A stretch of DNA of 56,694 nt from Nocardia araoensis NBRC 100135 (GTDB lineage Bacteria > Actinomycetota > Actinomycetes > Mycobacteriales > Mycobacteriaceae). The DNA lies in NCBI RefSeq assembly GCF_000308435.1, contig NZ_BAFR01000015.1, forward strand, positions 1 to 56,694, in the 5' to 3' direction. The notes under the pieces were generated by a model that saw only the letters and a list, made by a program, of their open reading frames with translations, was not told the origin of the DNA and did no database searches. Shown here one piece after another: positions 8,053-16,367 of this stretch (its first letter is position 1; each line of letters begins with the position of its first letter). Made by a program: the position numbers and the translations under genes.

Positions 8053-9474
8053 GTGAGCATCGTCCCCAATGTCCTCGCCACCCGCTACGCCAGTCCCGAG
8101 CTGGTGCACCTGTGGTCGCCGGAGCACAAGGTAGTACTGGAGCGGCGGCTGTGGCTGGAGGTGTTGCGGGCGCAGGCGGAGCTGGGCGTCGACGTGCCCG
8201 ATGGAGTGATCGCCGACTACGAGCGGGTGATCGACGAGGTGGATCTGTCCGCCATCGCCGAACGCGAGCGGGTGACCCGGCACGACGTGAAGGCGCGCAT
8301 CGAGGAGTTCAACGCGCTGGCCGGGCACGAGCACGTGCACAAGGGCATGACCAGCCGGGATCTCACCGAGAACGTGGAGCAGCTGCAGATCCGGCTCTCC
8401 CTCGAGCACGTGCACGCGCACGGCGTCGCGATCGCCGCGCGGCTGGCCGAGCGCGCCGCCGAATACCAGGCGTCGGTGATGGCGGGCCGCTCGCACAATG
8501 TCGCGGCGCAGGCCACCACACTCGGCAAGCGGTTCGCCTCCGCGGCCGACGAATTGCTGATCGCGCTCACCAGGCTGCGCGAGCTGATCGACCGTTACCC
8601 GCTGCGCGGGATCAAGGGCCCGATGGGCACCGCGCAGGACATGCTCGATCTGCTCGGCGGCGACCCGGCCAAGCTCGCCCGGCTGGAGCAGCAGGTCGCC
8701 AGGCACCTGGGTTTCGCGACCGTGCTCACCAGCGTGGGCCAGGTCTACCCGCGCTCGCTGGATCACGATGTCCTGTCCGCGCTGGTTCAGGTGGGCGCGG
8801 GCCCGTCCTCGTTCGCGCACACCATCCGGTTGATGGCCGGACACGAGCTGGTCACCGAGGGTTTCCAGCCCGGGCAGGTGGGCAGCTCGGCGATGCCGCA
8901 CAAGATGAACACCCGCTCCTGCGAACGCGTCAACGGTCTGCAAGTGGTGCTGCGCGGCTACGCCTCGATGACGGCCGAGCTGGCGGGCGCCCAGTGGAAC
9001 GAGGGCGACGTGTTCTGCTCGGTGGTCCGCCGCGTCGCGCTGCCGGACGCCTTCTTCGCCATCGACGGGATGATGGAGACCTTCCTCACCGTGCTGGCCG
9101 AGTTCGGCGCCTACCCGGCGGTGATCGCCCGCGAACTGGACCGGTACCTGCCGTTCCTCGCCACCACCCGCATCCTCATGGCGGCCGTCCGGGCCGGCGT
9201 CGGCCGCGAGACCGCGCACGAGGTGATCAAGGAGCACGCCGTCGCGGTCGCCCTGGCGATGCGCGAGCAGGGGCGTGAACCCGACCTGCTCGACCGCCTC
9301 GCCGCCGACGCCCGCCTGCCGCTCGATCGCGCCGCCCTCGACGCGGCGCTGGCCGACAAGTCCGTCTTCGTCGGCGCCGCCGAGGCCCAGGTCGCCGACG
9401 TGCTCGGCCAGGTGCAGAAACTCGTCGACCGGTACCCGGACGCGGCCCGGTACTCGCCGTCGCCGATCCTGTAG
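8053..9474 (+). CDS. purB: Adenylosuccinate lyase
   Basis: A 473-residue member of the fumarase/aspartase superfamily. It releases fumarate from SAICAR and from adenylosuccinate, the eighth step to IMP and the last step to AMP. The signature GSSAMPHKMN lies near residue 277; TSRDLTENVEQLQ and GRSHNVAAQ provide further active-site segments. The length is normal. The GTG start is fixed by the upstream -10. A HIT gene follows with its own promoter. Confidence 0.97.
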   Translation: MSIVPNVLATRYASPELVHLWSPEHKVVLERRLWLEVLRAQAELGVDVPDGVIADYERVIDEVDLSAIAERERVTRHDVKARIEEFNALAGHEHVHKGMTSRDLTENVEQLQIRLSLEHVHAHGVAIAARLAERAAEYQASVMAGRSHNVAAQATTLGKRFASAADELLIALTRLRELIDRYPLRGIKGPMGTAQDMLDLLGGDPAKLARLEQQVARHLGFATVLTSVGQVYPRSLDHDVLSALVQVGAGPSSFAHTIRLMAGHELVTEGFQPGQVGSSAMPHKMNTRSCERVNGLQVVLRGYASMTAELAGAQWNEGDVFCSVVRRVALPDAFFAIDGMMETFLTVLAEFGAYPAVIARELDRYLPFLATTRILMAAVRAGVGRETAHEVIKEHAVAVALAMREQGREPDLLDRLAADARLPLDRAALDAALADKSVFVGAAEAQVADVLGQVQKLVDRYPDAARYSPSPIL

Positions 9475-9522
9475 CGGGACTACCACTTTCGCGGCGAAAT
9501 CGTTCGTCGGCCGATGACCGCA

Positions 9523-9528
9523 TAGGCT
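9523..9528 (+). promoter_or_regulatory. -10 element, second HIT gene
   Basis: TAGGCT, 7 nt before GTG 9536; leaderless spacing. Confidence 0.6.
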
Positions 9529-9535
9529 GCGGGTC

Positions 9536-9958
9536 GTGAATCCGTACACGATTTTCGCCGATATCGTTGCCGGGCGGGCGCCGTCGAGCAAGGTCTACGA
9601 GGACGACGATGTGCTGGCGTTCATGGACATTCGGCCCATGACGCCGGGGCATCTGCTGGTGGTGCCCAAGGTGGCGGCGCGCAGTCTGGCGGAGCTCGAT
9701 CCGGTCGTCGGGGGGAAGTTGTTCCAGGTGGGGCAGCGGCTCGCGGCGGCGTTGCGGACCAGTGAGGTGGGGTGTGACGGGGTCAATTTCTTTCTGGCGG
9801 ACGGGGTGACGGCCGGGCAAGAGGTGTTTCACGTGCACTTGCACGTGATCCCGCGTACGCCGGGCGACGGATTCGGCTTGCGCGGCCGTCCGACCAGTCC
9901 GCGGCGGGAGGATCTGGACTACCTGGCCGCCTCGATCCGCGGCGCGCTGGGCGGCTGA
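9536..9958 (+). CDS. HIT-family nucleotide hydrolase
   Basis: A 140-residue histidine-triad protein with FHVHLHVIPR as the triad and MTPGHLLVVPK upstream. It is closer to the HINT/Hit group than the 2588-3013 protein, which has HLHVHVF. The predicted reaction is hydrolysis of nucleotidyl-amine or dinucleoside polyphosphate bonds; the substrate is not assignable. The GTG start has a -10 at a 7-nt gap. It is convergent with the oxidoreductase gene across an inverted repeat. Confidence 0.9.
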   Translation: MNPYTIFADIVAGRAPSSKVYEDDDVLAFMDIRPMTPGHLLVVPKVAARSLAELDPVVGGKLFQVGQRLAAALRTSEVGCDGVNFFLADGVTAGQEVFHVHLHVIPRTPGDGFGLRGRPTSPRREDLDYLAASIRGALGG

Positions 9959-10051
9959 GCTCGCCACCGCTCGGCTCGTGCATGCCCCTGTCCGCTCTTC
10001 GTGGTCGTCGGCGATCATCGCCTGAGGCATCGGCGCGCTCGCGGAGACGGC

Positions 10052-10100
10052 TCCCGCGAACGCTCGGCTGTGACGCCCTCGGCCTTTCGGGTTCGCGGGA
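10052..10100. terminator. Inverted repeat between convergent HIT and OYE genes
   Basis: Perfect 10-bp arms TCCCGCGAAC (10052-10061) and GTTCGCGGGA (10091-10100) with a 29-nt loop, in a 182-nt convergent spacer. Confidence 0.5.
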
Positions 10101-10140
10101 CGCGGGAATCAGCCGCGCCCGCGTTTCCCGTGGTGACGAG

Positions 10141-11229
10141 TCAGTCGCGCACCAGTTCGGCCGCGGTCCAGTTCGGGTAGTCGCTGTAGCCCTCGGCGGT
10201 GCGGCCGTACAGGTACTCCTCGCGGATGGGAGCCAGCGGCAGGCCATGGCGAATGCGGTGTACCAGATCGGGATTCGAGATGAACGGCCTGCCGAAGGAG
10301 ACGAGGTCGGCGTGACCGGCGCGCAGCACCTGTTCCGCGCCCGCCGCCGTGGTCGGCTCGCGGTTCTCGCCGATGTTCGCGATCAGCGTGCCGTGCCAGC
10401 GCGGCCGTAGGTCGGTGAGCGCCGGGTAGCGGTCGTTGTCGGTCAGGTGCAGGTAGGCCAACTCGCGTCGGTCGAGCTCGGTGACGAGTGCGCGGTAGAG
10501 CGGGGCCGGGTCGGCCTCGTACATGTTGAACTGGGGATTGCCCGGCGAGAGCCGGATGGCGGTGCGGTGCGCGCCGATGGCTCCGCTCACCGCGTCCACC
10601 ACCGCGAGGGGCAGCCGCATCCGGTTGACGATCGAACCGCCGTACTCGTCGTCGCGCAGGTTGGTGTTGTCGGCGAGGAACTGGTGCAGCAGATAGCTGT
10701 TCGCGCCGTGGATCTCCACGCCGTCGAAGCCCGCTGCCACGGCATTGCGCGCGGCGGCGGCGTAGTGCTCGATGGTGGCCTCGATATCGGCGCGATCGAG
10801 TGCGGCGGGTGTGATCGGATCGGCCTTGCCGCCGTCGATCAGATGCACGCGGTCGTCGTCGAGCACCGCCGACGGTCCGGCCGGCCAGGACCCATCGATC
10901 CGGGCGAGCGGGTGCCCCTTGCGTCCACCGTGCATGAGCTGAGCGAATATCCGCCCGCCCCGCGCGTGCACCGCCTCGGTCACTCGCCGCCACGCCGTGA
11001 CGTGCGCGGGCGTCTGCAATCCGGGCACCCACGCCTCGCTCTGGCCGGTCGAATGCGGCCAGATGCCCTCGGTGACGATCAGCCCCGCGGTCGCGCGCTG
11101 GGCGTAGTAGTCGGCGACATCGCCGGTCGGCGAGCCGTCGGGCAGCGAGCGCAGCCGGGTCATCGGCGCCATGACGATCCGGTTGGGCAGGTCGAGTGGA
11201 TGGTTGCGGTATTCGGTCAACAGCAGCAT
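10141..11229 (-). CDS. Old-yellow-enzyme-type ene-reductase (alkene reductase)
   Basis: A 362-residue FMN TIM-barrel oxidoreductase. NRIVMAPMTR at the start, HGANSYLLHQF with the substrate-binding His174/Asn177 pair, and the FGRPFISNPDLV phosphate-binding end are typical of OYE/NemA proteins. These reduce activated C=C bonds and some nitro compounds with NADPH. It is divergent from a MerR gene; the shared 43-bp gap holds a MerR-type promoter with a 19-bp spacer, so expression is probably induced by an electrophile or redox signal. The ATG at 11229 is 6 nt after the -10, so the mRNA should be leaderless. Confidence 0.92.
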   Translation of the reverse strand: MLLLTEYRNHPLDLPNRIVMAPMTRLRSLPDGSPTGDVADYYAQRATAGLIVTEGIWPHSTGQSEAWVPGLQTPAHVTAWRRVTEAVHARGGRIFAQLMHGGRKGHPLARIDGSWPAGPSAVLDDDRVHLIDGGKADPITPAALDRADIEATIEHYAAAARNAVAAGFDGVEIHGANSYLLHQFLADNTNLRDDEYGGSIVNRMRLPLAVVDAVSGAIGAHRTAIRLSPGNPQFNMYEADPAPLYRALVTELDRRELAYLHLTDNDRYPALTDLRPRWHGTLIANIGENREPTTAAGAEQVLRAGHADLVSFGRPFISNPDLVHRIRHGLPLAPIREEYLYGRTAEGYSDYPNWTAAELVRD

Positions 11230-11235
11230 GGCTGT

Positions 11236-11266
11236 ACCGTAAAACCTGACATCTATGTTAGGTCAA
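11236..11266 (-). promoter_or_regulatory. MerR-controlled promoter of the OYE gene
   Basis: On the minus strand TTGACC (11261-11266) and TACGGT (11236-11241) are separated by 19 bp, longer than the usual 17 and diagnostic of MerR activation. The spacer region holds the dyad described separately. Confidence 0.75.
11244..11263. promoter_or_regulatory. MerR operator dyad
   Basis: ACCTGACATCTATGTTAGGT has arms ACCTnACAT and ATGTnAGGT around a 2-nt centre. It sits inside the 19-bp spacer of the OYE promoter, the classic MerR position. Confidence 0.75.
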
Positions 11267-11275
11267 GGAGTGATG

Positions 11276-11647
11276 GTGCGGATCGGTGAACTGGCCGAGC
11301 GGACCGGCGTGAGCGTGCGGTCGCTGCGGTACTACGAGACCAAAGGGCTGCTGGCTTCGGAGCGGACTTCCGGCGGGCAGCGGGAGTACGCGGAGGCGGC
11401 GGTCGACCGGGTCCGGCGCATCCAGGAGATGTTCGCCGCGGGCCTGCACAGCGACACGATCGGCGCACTGCTGCCGTGCATCCACGACGTCGACGGCACG
11501 CCCAACGCCACGGCGACGCCGTTTCTGGTGGAGAAGCTCACCGAGGAACGCGCGAGGATCGATCAGGCGATGCGGGATCTGCGCAGGACCAGTGACGTGC
11601 TCGACGGGATCATCCGTGCGGCGGGCGGCGAGGCATCCGAACAGTAG
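11276..11647 (+). CDS. MerR-family transcriptional regulator
   Basis: A 123-residue protein. The winged helix RIGELAERTGVSVRSLRYYETKGLL is at the N-terminus, followed by the dimerisation helix and a short effector region with one cysteine (LPCIHDVDG). It is probably the activator/repressor of the divergent ene-reductase gene, and autoregulated because the operator overlaps its own upstream region. Three starts are in frame: ATG 11255 lies inside the operator, ATG 11273 is only 2 nt from AAGGAG, and GTG 11276 has a 5-nt spacing and is preferred. The following peptidase gene has its own -10 only 10 nt downstream. Confidence 0.88.
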   Translation: MRIGELAERTGVSVRSLRYYETKGLLASERTSGGQREYAEAAVDRVRRIQEMFAAGLHSDTIGALLPCIHDVDGTPNATATPFLVEKLTEERARIDQAMRDLRRTSDVLDGIIRAAGGEASEQ

Positions 11648-11650
11648 GGT
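11645..11650 (+). promoter_or_regulatory. -10 element of ptrB
   Basis: TAGGGT overlapping the MerR stop codon, 7 nt before ATG 11658; sets the start of the peptidase gene. Confidence 0.6.
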
Positions 11651-11657
11651 GGACGCC

Positions 11658-13826
11658 ATGGCTCTCGACAGCGGAACGATCTCCGAACCCGGTAGCGGCG
11701 CGGTGGCGCCGCCGGTCGCCAAGACGGTGCCCACCGAGCGGGTGCACCACGGCGACGTGTTCGTCGACGAGTACGAGTGGCTGCGGGACAAGGACAATCC
11801 CGACGTCATCGCCTATCTGGAGGCGGAGAACGCCTACACCGAGGCACAGACCGAGCACCTGAGCACGCTGCGCGAGACCATCTTCGACGAGATCAAGGCG
11901 CGTACGCAGGAGACCGATCTGTCGGTGCCGACCCGGCTGGGCGACTACTGGTACTACTCGCGCAGCTTCGAGGGCAAGCAGTACGGCGTGCACTGCCGGT
12001 GCCCGATCGCCGTCGGCGCCGAAGGCATCGACGTGTGGACTCCGCCGCAGCTGGACGCCGAGACGGAGGTCCCGGGCGAAGAGGTGCTGCTCGACAGCAA
12101 CGAGCTGGCCGAAGGGCACGATTTCTTCGCGCTCGGCGCGTTCTCCATCAGTCACGACGGCACGCTGCTCGCCTACTCGGTGGACAACGTCGGCGACGAG
12201 CGGTACGTGCTGCGCTTCAAGGATCTGCGCACCGGCGAACTGCTCGGCGACGAGATCGCGGGCACCGCTCCGGGCGCGACTTGGTCGCTGGATGGTAGCC
12301 ACGTCTTCTATCAGACCGTCGACGAATCGTGGCGACCCGACACGGTATGGCGGCACCGGCTCGGCGGCACCGATCCCGACGTCAAGGTGTTCCACGAGCC
12401 CGACGAGCGCTACTGGGTGAGCATCGGCGCGAGCCGCTCGGAGAAGTACCTGATGATCTGGGTCGGCTCCAAGATCACCAGCGAGGGTTGGGTACTCGAG
12501 TCCGACGATCCCGAGGGCGAGTTCCGCGTGCTGCTGCCGCGGCGCGAGGGCGTCGAGTACTCCGCCGAGCACGCGGTGATCGGCGGGCAGGACCGCTTCC
12601 TGATCCTGCACAACGACGTGGTCGACGGCGTCAAGGCGGAGAACTTCGTGCTCGCCGAGGCGCCGGTGGACGACCCGTCGAACCTCACCCAGCTGATCGG
12701 CCACCGCGAGGACGTGCGGCTGGAGGACATCGACGCGTTCCGCGACCACCTGGTGCTCAGCTACCGGCGCGAGGCGCTCACCCGGATCGCGGTGTGGCCG
12801 CTGACCGACTCCGGTTACGGTGAGCGCCGGGAACTCGAGTTCGACCTGGAACTGTTCGCGGTCGGCGTCGGCTCCAACCCGGAGTGGGCTCAGCCGACCC
12901 TGCGCATCGGACTGACCTCCTTCATCACGCCGATGCAGGTGTTCGACTACGTCCCGGCCACCGGTGAGCTGCTGTTGCGAAAGGAGCAGCCCGTGCTCGG
13001 CGGCTACGACGCCGACGACTACGAGCAGCACCGGGATTGGGCGGTGGCCGAGGACGGCACCCGGATCCCGATCTCGCTCGTGCGGAAGAAGACGACGGCA
13101 GACGGGCCGAAGCCCCTGCTGCTGTACGGCTACGGCTCCTACGAGGCGAGCATCGACCCGTCCTTCTCGGTTGCCCGATTGTCGCTGCTGGATCGCGGCA
13201 TGGTCTTCGCGGTCGCGCACGTGCGCGGCGGCGGCGAGATGGGCAGGCTCTGGTACGAGCACGGCAAGACGCTCACCAAGAAGAACACCTTCACCGACTT
13301 CGTCTCGGCCGCACGGCATCTCGTCGACACCGGGGTCACCGCCCCGGACCGGATGGTCGCCGACGGCGGCAGCGCGGGCGGACTGCTGGTCGGCGCGGTG
13401 GCGAACCTGGCTCCCGAGCTGTTCACGGGCATCCTGGCGAACGTTCCCTTCGTGGATCCGCTCACCTCCATCCTCGACCCGTCGTTGCCGCTCACCGTGA
13501 TCGAGTGGGACGAATGGGGGAACCCGCTCGCCGACAAGGACGTCTACGCGTACATGAAGTCCTACTCGCCGTACGAGAACGTCGAGGCCAAGGACTATCC
13601 GTCGATCCTCGCCATCACCAGCCTGAACGACACCCGCGTGCTCTACGTCGAACCCGCGAAGTGGATCGCCAAGCTGCGCGCCACCGCGACCGGCGATGCG
13701 CCGCTGTTGCTGAAGACGGAGATGAGCGCGGGCCACGGCGGGGTCAGCGGGCGCTACGAGAAGTGGCGGGAAGTGGCCTTCGAGCACGCCTGGGTGCTGG
13801 ACACGGTCGGTCTCGCCGACGCGTAG
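11658..13826 (+). CDS. ptrB: Oligopeptidase B (S9A serine peptidase)
   Basis: A 722-residue protein with an N-terminal beta-propeller and a C-terminal alpha/beta-hydrolase domain. The nucleophile elbow is GGSAGG, the aspartate lies in ITSLNDTRV and the histidine in SAGHGGVSGR. Oligopeptidase B cleaves peptides after Arg or Lys and is cytoplasmic; no signal peptide is seen. The length matches the family. The start ATG 11658 is set by the upstream -10; an earlier in-frame start would run into the MerR gene. The M. tuberculosis counterpart is split into two genes, whereas this copy is intact. Confidence 0.92.
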   Translation: MALDSGTISEPGSGAVAPPVAKTVPTERVHHGDVFVDEYEWLRDKDNPDVIAYLEAENAYTEAQTEHLSTLRETIFDEIKARTQETDLSVPTRLGDYWYYSRSFEGKQYGVHCRCPIAVGAEGIDVWTPPQLDAETEVPGEEVLLDSNELAEGHDFFALGAFSISHDGTLLAYSVDNVGDERYVLRFKDLRTGELLGDEIAGTAPGATWSLDGSHVFYQTVDESWRPDTVWRHRLGGTDPDVKVFHEPDERYWVSIGASRSEKYLMIWVGSKITSEGWVLESDDPEGEFRVLLPRREGVEYSAEHAVIGGQDRFLILHNDVVDGVKAENFVLAEAPVDDPSNLTQLIGHREDVRLEDIDAFRDHLVLSYRREALTRIAVWPLTDSGYGERRELEFDLELFAVGVGSNPEWAQPTLRIGLTSFITPMQVFDYVPATGELLLRKEQPVLGGYDADDYEQHRDWAVAEDGTRIPISLVRKKTTADGPKPLLLYGYGSYEASIDPSFSVARLSLLDRGMVFAVAHVRGGGEMGRLWYEHGKTLTKKNTFTDFVSAARHLVDTGVTAPDRMVADGGSAGGLLVGAVANLAPELFTGILANVPFVDPLTSILDPSLPLTVIEWDEWGNPLADKDVYAYMKSYSPYENVEAKDYPSILAITSLNDTRVLYVEPAKWIAKLRATATGDAPLLLKTEMSAGHGGVSGRYEKWREVAFEHAWVLDTVGLADA

Positions 13827-13830
13827 CGCA

Positions 13831-13873
13831 CCGGCGCGCCGAGGCAGGCTCTCCGGTGGCGCCGGCGCGCCGA
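13831..13873. terminator. Repeated palindromic hairpin after ptrB
   Basis: CCGGCGCGCCGA occurs at 13831-13842 and 13862-13873. Each copy contains the self-complementary CGGCGCGCCG, so the two can pair with each other around a 21-nt loop. Likely terminator. Confidence 0.4.
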
Positions 13874-13970
13874 CCGCGGGGCGGCCGCGCGACACAGGCG
13901 TGGCGGAGTGTTCGCCACCTGGTCATACAGTCTGCACATCACGGACACGTGCGGCTGGCACCGTGGGGTC

Positions 13971-14672
13971 ATGAACGCTCAGCTGATCGTGTCGATTTCC
14001 GGGATCAGGGACACCACCCGGGACACGGCGATCGAATTCGCCGAAGAGATGGATCGGCGCGGCGTGCCGCTCTCGCTGCTGGTCGCGCCGCGGCTGAAGG
14101 GCAAGTACCGGTTGCTCGACGACCCGGCGACGCAGGCCTGGCTGCGCGGGAGGCGGGCCCGCGGCGACGCGATCGTGCTGCACGGCTACGACCAGGCGGC
14201 CACCAAGCGGCGGCGCGCCGAGTTCGCCACGCTGCCCAAGCACGAGGCTCGGCTGCGGCTGACCGCCGCGGACCGGGTTCTCGAGCAGGCCGACCTGCGC
14301 ACCCGGCTGTTCGCGGCCCCGCGCTGGGATGCCTCGGCGGGGGCGCTGGAGGCGCTGCCCGAGGGCGGTTTCCGGCTGGCGCTCGGCCTCACCTCGATCA
14401 TCGACTTGGAGCGCAATACGGCGCAGAAGGCCAGGGTGTACGGCATCGGCGACGGTTTCCGCGCGGAGCCGTGGTGGTGCCGCGCACTGATCATGGGCGC
14501 CGCGCGCACCGCCCGCCGCGGCGGCGTGCTGCGCCTGGCCGTGTCCGCCGCCCAGTTGGGCCGGTCCGGCCCGCGCCAAGCCATGCTCGACGCCGTCGAC
14601 CTCGCGCTCTTCCACAATGCGGTGGGCGCCACCTACCGGTGGGAGCCCTTCGCGGCGGCTCGGGCCGCATGA
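13971..14672 (+). CDS. DUF2334 polysaccharide-deacetylase-like protein
   Basis: A 233-residue protein of the DUF2334 group. These resemble polysaccharide deacetylases: ISGIRD at the first strand, the HGYDQ segment on the third and a TIM-like barrel. The catalytic role is unproven. No signal peptide is visible. ATG 13971 is used; TACAGT at 13926-13931 could be the -10, with a short leader. In M. tuberculosis a similar gene also follows the oligopeptidase B locus. A terminator-like hairpin follows. Confidence 0.7.
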   Translation: MNAQLIVSISGIRDTTRDTAIEFAEEMDRRGVPLSLLVAPRLKGKYRLLDDPATQAWLRGRRARGDAIVLHGYDQAATKRRRAEFATLPKHEARLRLTAADRVLEQADLRTRLFAAPRWDASAGALEALPEGGFRLALGLTSIIDLERNTAQKARVYGIGDGFRAEPWWCRALIMGAARTARRGGVLRLAVSAAQLGRSGPRQAMLDAVDLALFHNAVGATYRWEPFAAARAA

Positions 14673-14677
14673 CTGAC

Positions 14678-14714
14678 GCCGCGGGCGACGTGGGTCGGCT
14701 CCATCGCCCGCGGC
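14678..14714 (+). terminator. Hairpin after the DUF2334 gene
   Basis: Perfect 11-bp arms GCCGCGGGCGA (14678-14688) and TCGCCCGCGGC (14704-14714), 15-nt loop, just after the DUF2334 stop. Confidence 0.6.
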
Positions 14715-14744
14715 CGGTCGGGACCGCTCTCGCGCGACCGATCG

Positions 14745-14783
14745 GCGCCGCCGCCCGCGAATGGCGTAGCCGGGCGGCGGCGC
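14745..14783 (-). terminator. Hairpin after gadB
   Basis: Perfect 13-bp arms GCGCCGCCGCCCG (14745-14757) and CGGGCGGCGGCGC (14771-14783), 13-nt loop, immediately downstream of the gadB stop on the minus strand. Confidence 0.65.
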
Positions 14784-14792
14784 TGTCATTGC

Positions 14793-16184
14793 TCAGGACG
14801 CGGCGATCGTCGTCTCCGCTACGGCGGGCGCCGCGTCGTGCGTGAAACCGCCCGCCTCGTCGCGCGTGAGCGAGGTCGCGAACGGCCGCTGCCGCAGCTG
14901 ACGCATACAACGTTCGAGATCGGCGAGCAGCAGGTCGGCCATGTCGATGGTGAAGCCGTGGCGCAGCACCGCGCGCATGACCGTCTCGTCGTCCCGGTCG
15001 GCGGGCAGCGGATAGGCGGCGATCAGCCAGCCTCGCGAGCGCAGCCGATCGGACAGGTCGTAGAGGTTGAAGCCGGGATCGCCGGTCAGGCGCCAGCACA
15101 CCGCCGTGATCCCGCGCTGCGGGTCGCCGTCGTGGATCAATTCGAAGACGCCGAGCCCGCGCACTCCGGCGGCCAAGTGCTGCGCCGCGCGGTAGATCGC
15201 GGACTGCACCCGCGCGTAGCCGGCGCGCCCCAACCGGATGAACTGGTAGTACTGCGTGATGGCCTGCCCGCCGGGCCGGGAGAAGTTCAGGTTGAAGGTG
15301 GCCATGCTGCCGCCGAGGTAGTCGACGTCGAAGATCAACTCCTCGGGCAGGTCGCCGGCTTCCCGCCAGATCGCCCAGCCCGCGCCGAGCGGGGCCAACC
15401 CGGTCTTGTGGCCGGAGGCGTTGATCGACTTCACCCTGGGAATCCGGAAATCCCAGAGCAGATCCGGCGCGGCGAACGGAGCCAGGAAGCCGCCGCTGGC
15501 CGCGTCGACATGAATGGGGATGTCCAGGCCCTTCTCCCGCTGCAACGTGTCGAGCGCCGCGCTGATCCCGGCGACGTCCTCGAACAGGCCGGTATAGGTC
15601 TGGCCGAAGGTGGGCACGACCATCATGGTGTTCGCGTCGCAGTACCGCGCGAGGTCGTCGGGGTGCATGGTGAGCCGGTCGCCGCGTAGCGGAATCTGCC
15701 GGATCTCCACATCGAAGTAGCGTGCGAATTTCTCCCAGCACACCTGGACCGGGCCACAGACGAAATTGGGCGTCCCGGTGCCGCCGCGCTTGCGCCAGCG
15801 GAATTTCGCCGCCAAGCCGCCGAGCATGGCCGCCTCGCTGGACCCGGTGGTCGAGGTGCCGTGCGTGGCGGCCGGGTCCGGCGCGTGCCACAGATCGGCG
15901 ACCATCCGGACGGCCCGGCGCTCCAGTTCGGCGGTCTGCGGATACTCGTCCTTGTCGACGATGTTCTTGTCCAGGCATTCGGACATCAGCCTGCGCGCCT
16001 GGTCGTCCACCCAGGTGGTGCAGAACGTGGCCAGGTTCATCCTGGAGACGCCGTCGAGCATCAGTTCGTCGTGCACGATCTCGTAGGCGACCTGTGGGAA
16101 CATCTCGTGCGCCGGAAATCCGGCCCGCGGCGCGGACCGGCTGAGCCCCGGCAGGGCGAACAGGTCATCGGCTGCTTCGGACAT
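14793..16184 (-). CDS. gadB: Glutamate decarboxylase
   Basis: A 463-residue PLP enzyme that turns glutamate into GABA and CO2, consuming a proton. NLATFCTTWVDD, MVADLWHAP, TSTTGSSEAAMLGG and the PLP-lysine segment SGHKTGL (Lys260) closely follow GadA/GadB. The N-terminus is about ten residues shorter than in E. coli. ATG 16184 has GGGAGG about 7 nt upstream. No glutamate/GABA antiporter or GABA transaminase gene is adjacent, so its role may be metabolic rather than acid resistance. It is divergent from the M20 peptidase gene. Confidence 0.93.
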   Translation of the reverse strand: MSEAADDLFALPGLSRSAPRAGFPAHEMFPQVAYEIVHDELMLDGVSRMNLATFCTTWVDDQARRLMSECLDKNIVDKDEYPQTAELERRAVRMVADLWHAPDPAATHGTSTTGSSEAAMLGGLAAKFRWRKRGGTGTPNFVCGPVQVCWEKFARYFDVEIRQIPLRGDRLTMHPDDLARYCDANTMMVVPTFGQTYTGLFEDVAGISAALDTLQREKGLDIPIHVDAASGGFLAPFAAPDLLWDFRIPRVKSINASGHKTGLAPLGAGWAIWREAGDLPEELIFDVDYLGGSMATFNLNFSRPGGQAITQYYQFIRLGRAGYARVQSAIYRAAQHLAAGVRGLGVFELIHDGDPQRGITAVCWRLTGDPGFNLYDLSDRLRSRGWLIAAYPLPADRDDETVMRAVLRHGFTIDMADLLLADLERCMRQLRQRPFATSLTRDEAGGFTHDAAPAVAETTIAAS

Positions 16185-16355
16185 GAGAACGGCCTCCCGG
16201 ATTCGACGGTGTGCGGGTGTGCCTGCCGCGAATGCCAGCAATTTGCCGACATCCTCGACGCTCAGCTTGGCACACCCTTTCCGACATCGGACGCACTTCG
16301 CCCCTCCCGCGCGGACACCCGCCCGCGGCGCGAACTCAGCCCCGGGGACGGGGGC

Positions 16356-16361
16356 TAGGGT
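16356..16361 (+). promoter_or_regulatory. -10 element, M20 peptidase gene
   Basis: TAGGGT, 6 nt before ATG 16368; leaderless spacing. Confidence 0.55.
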
Positions 16362-16367
16362 GGGGGA

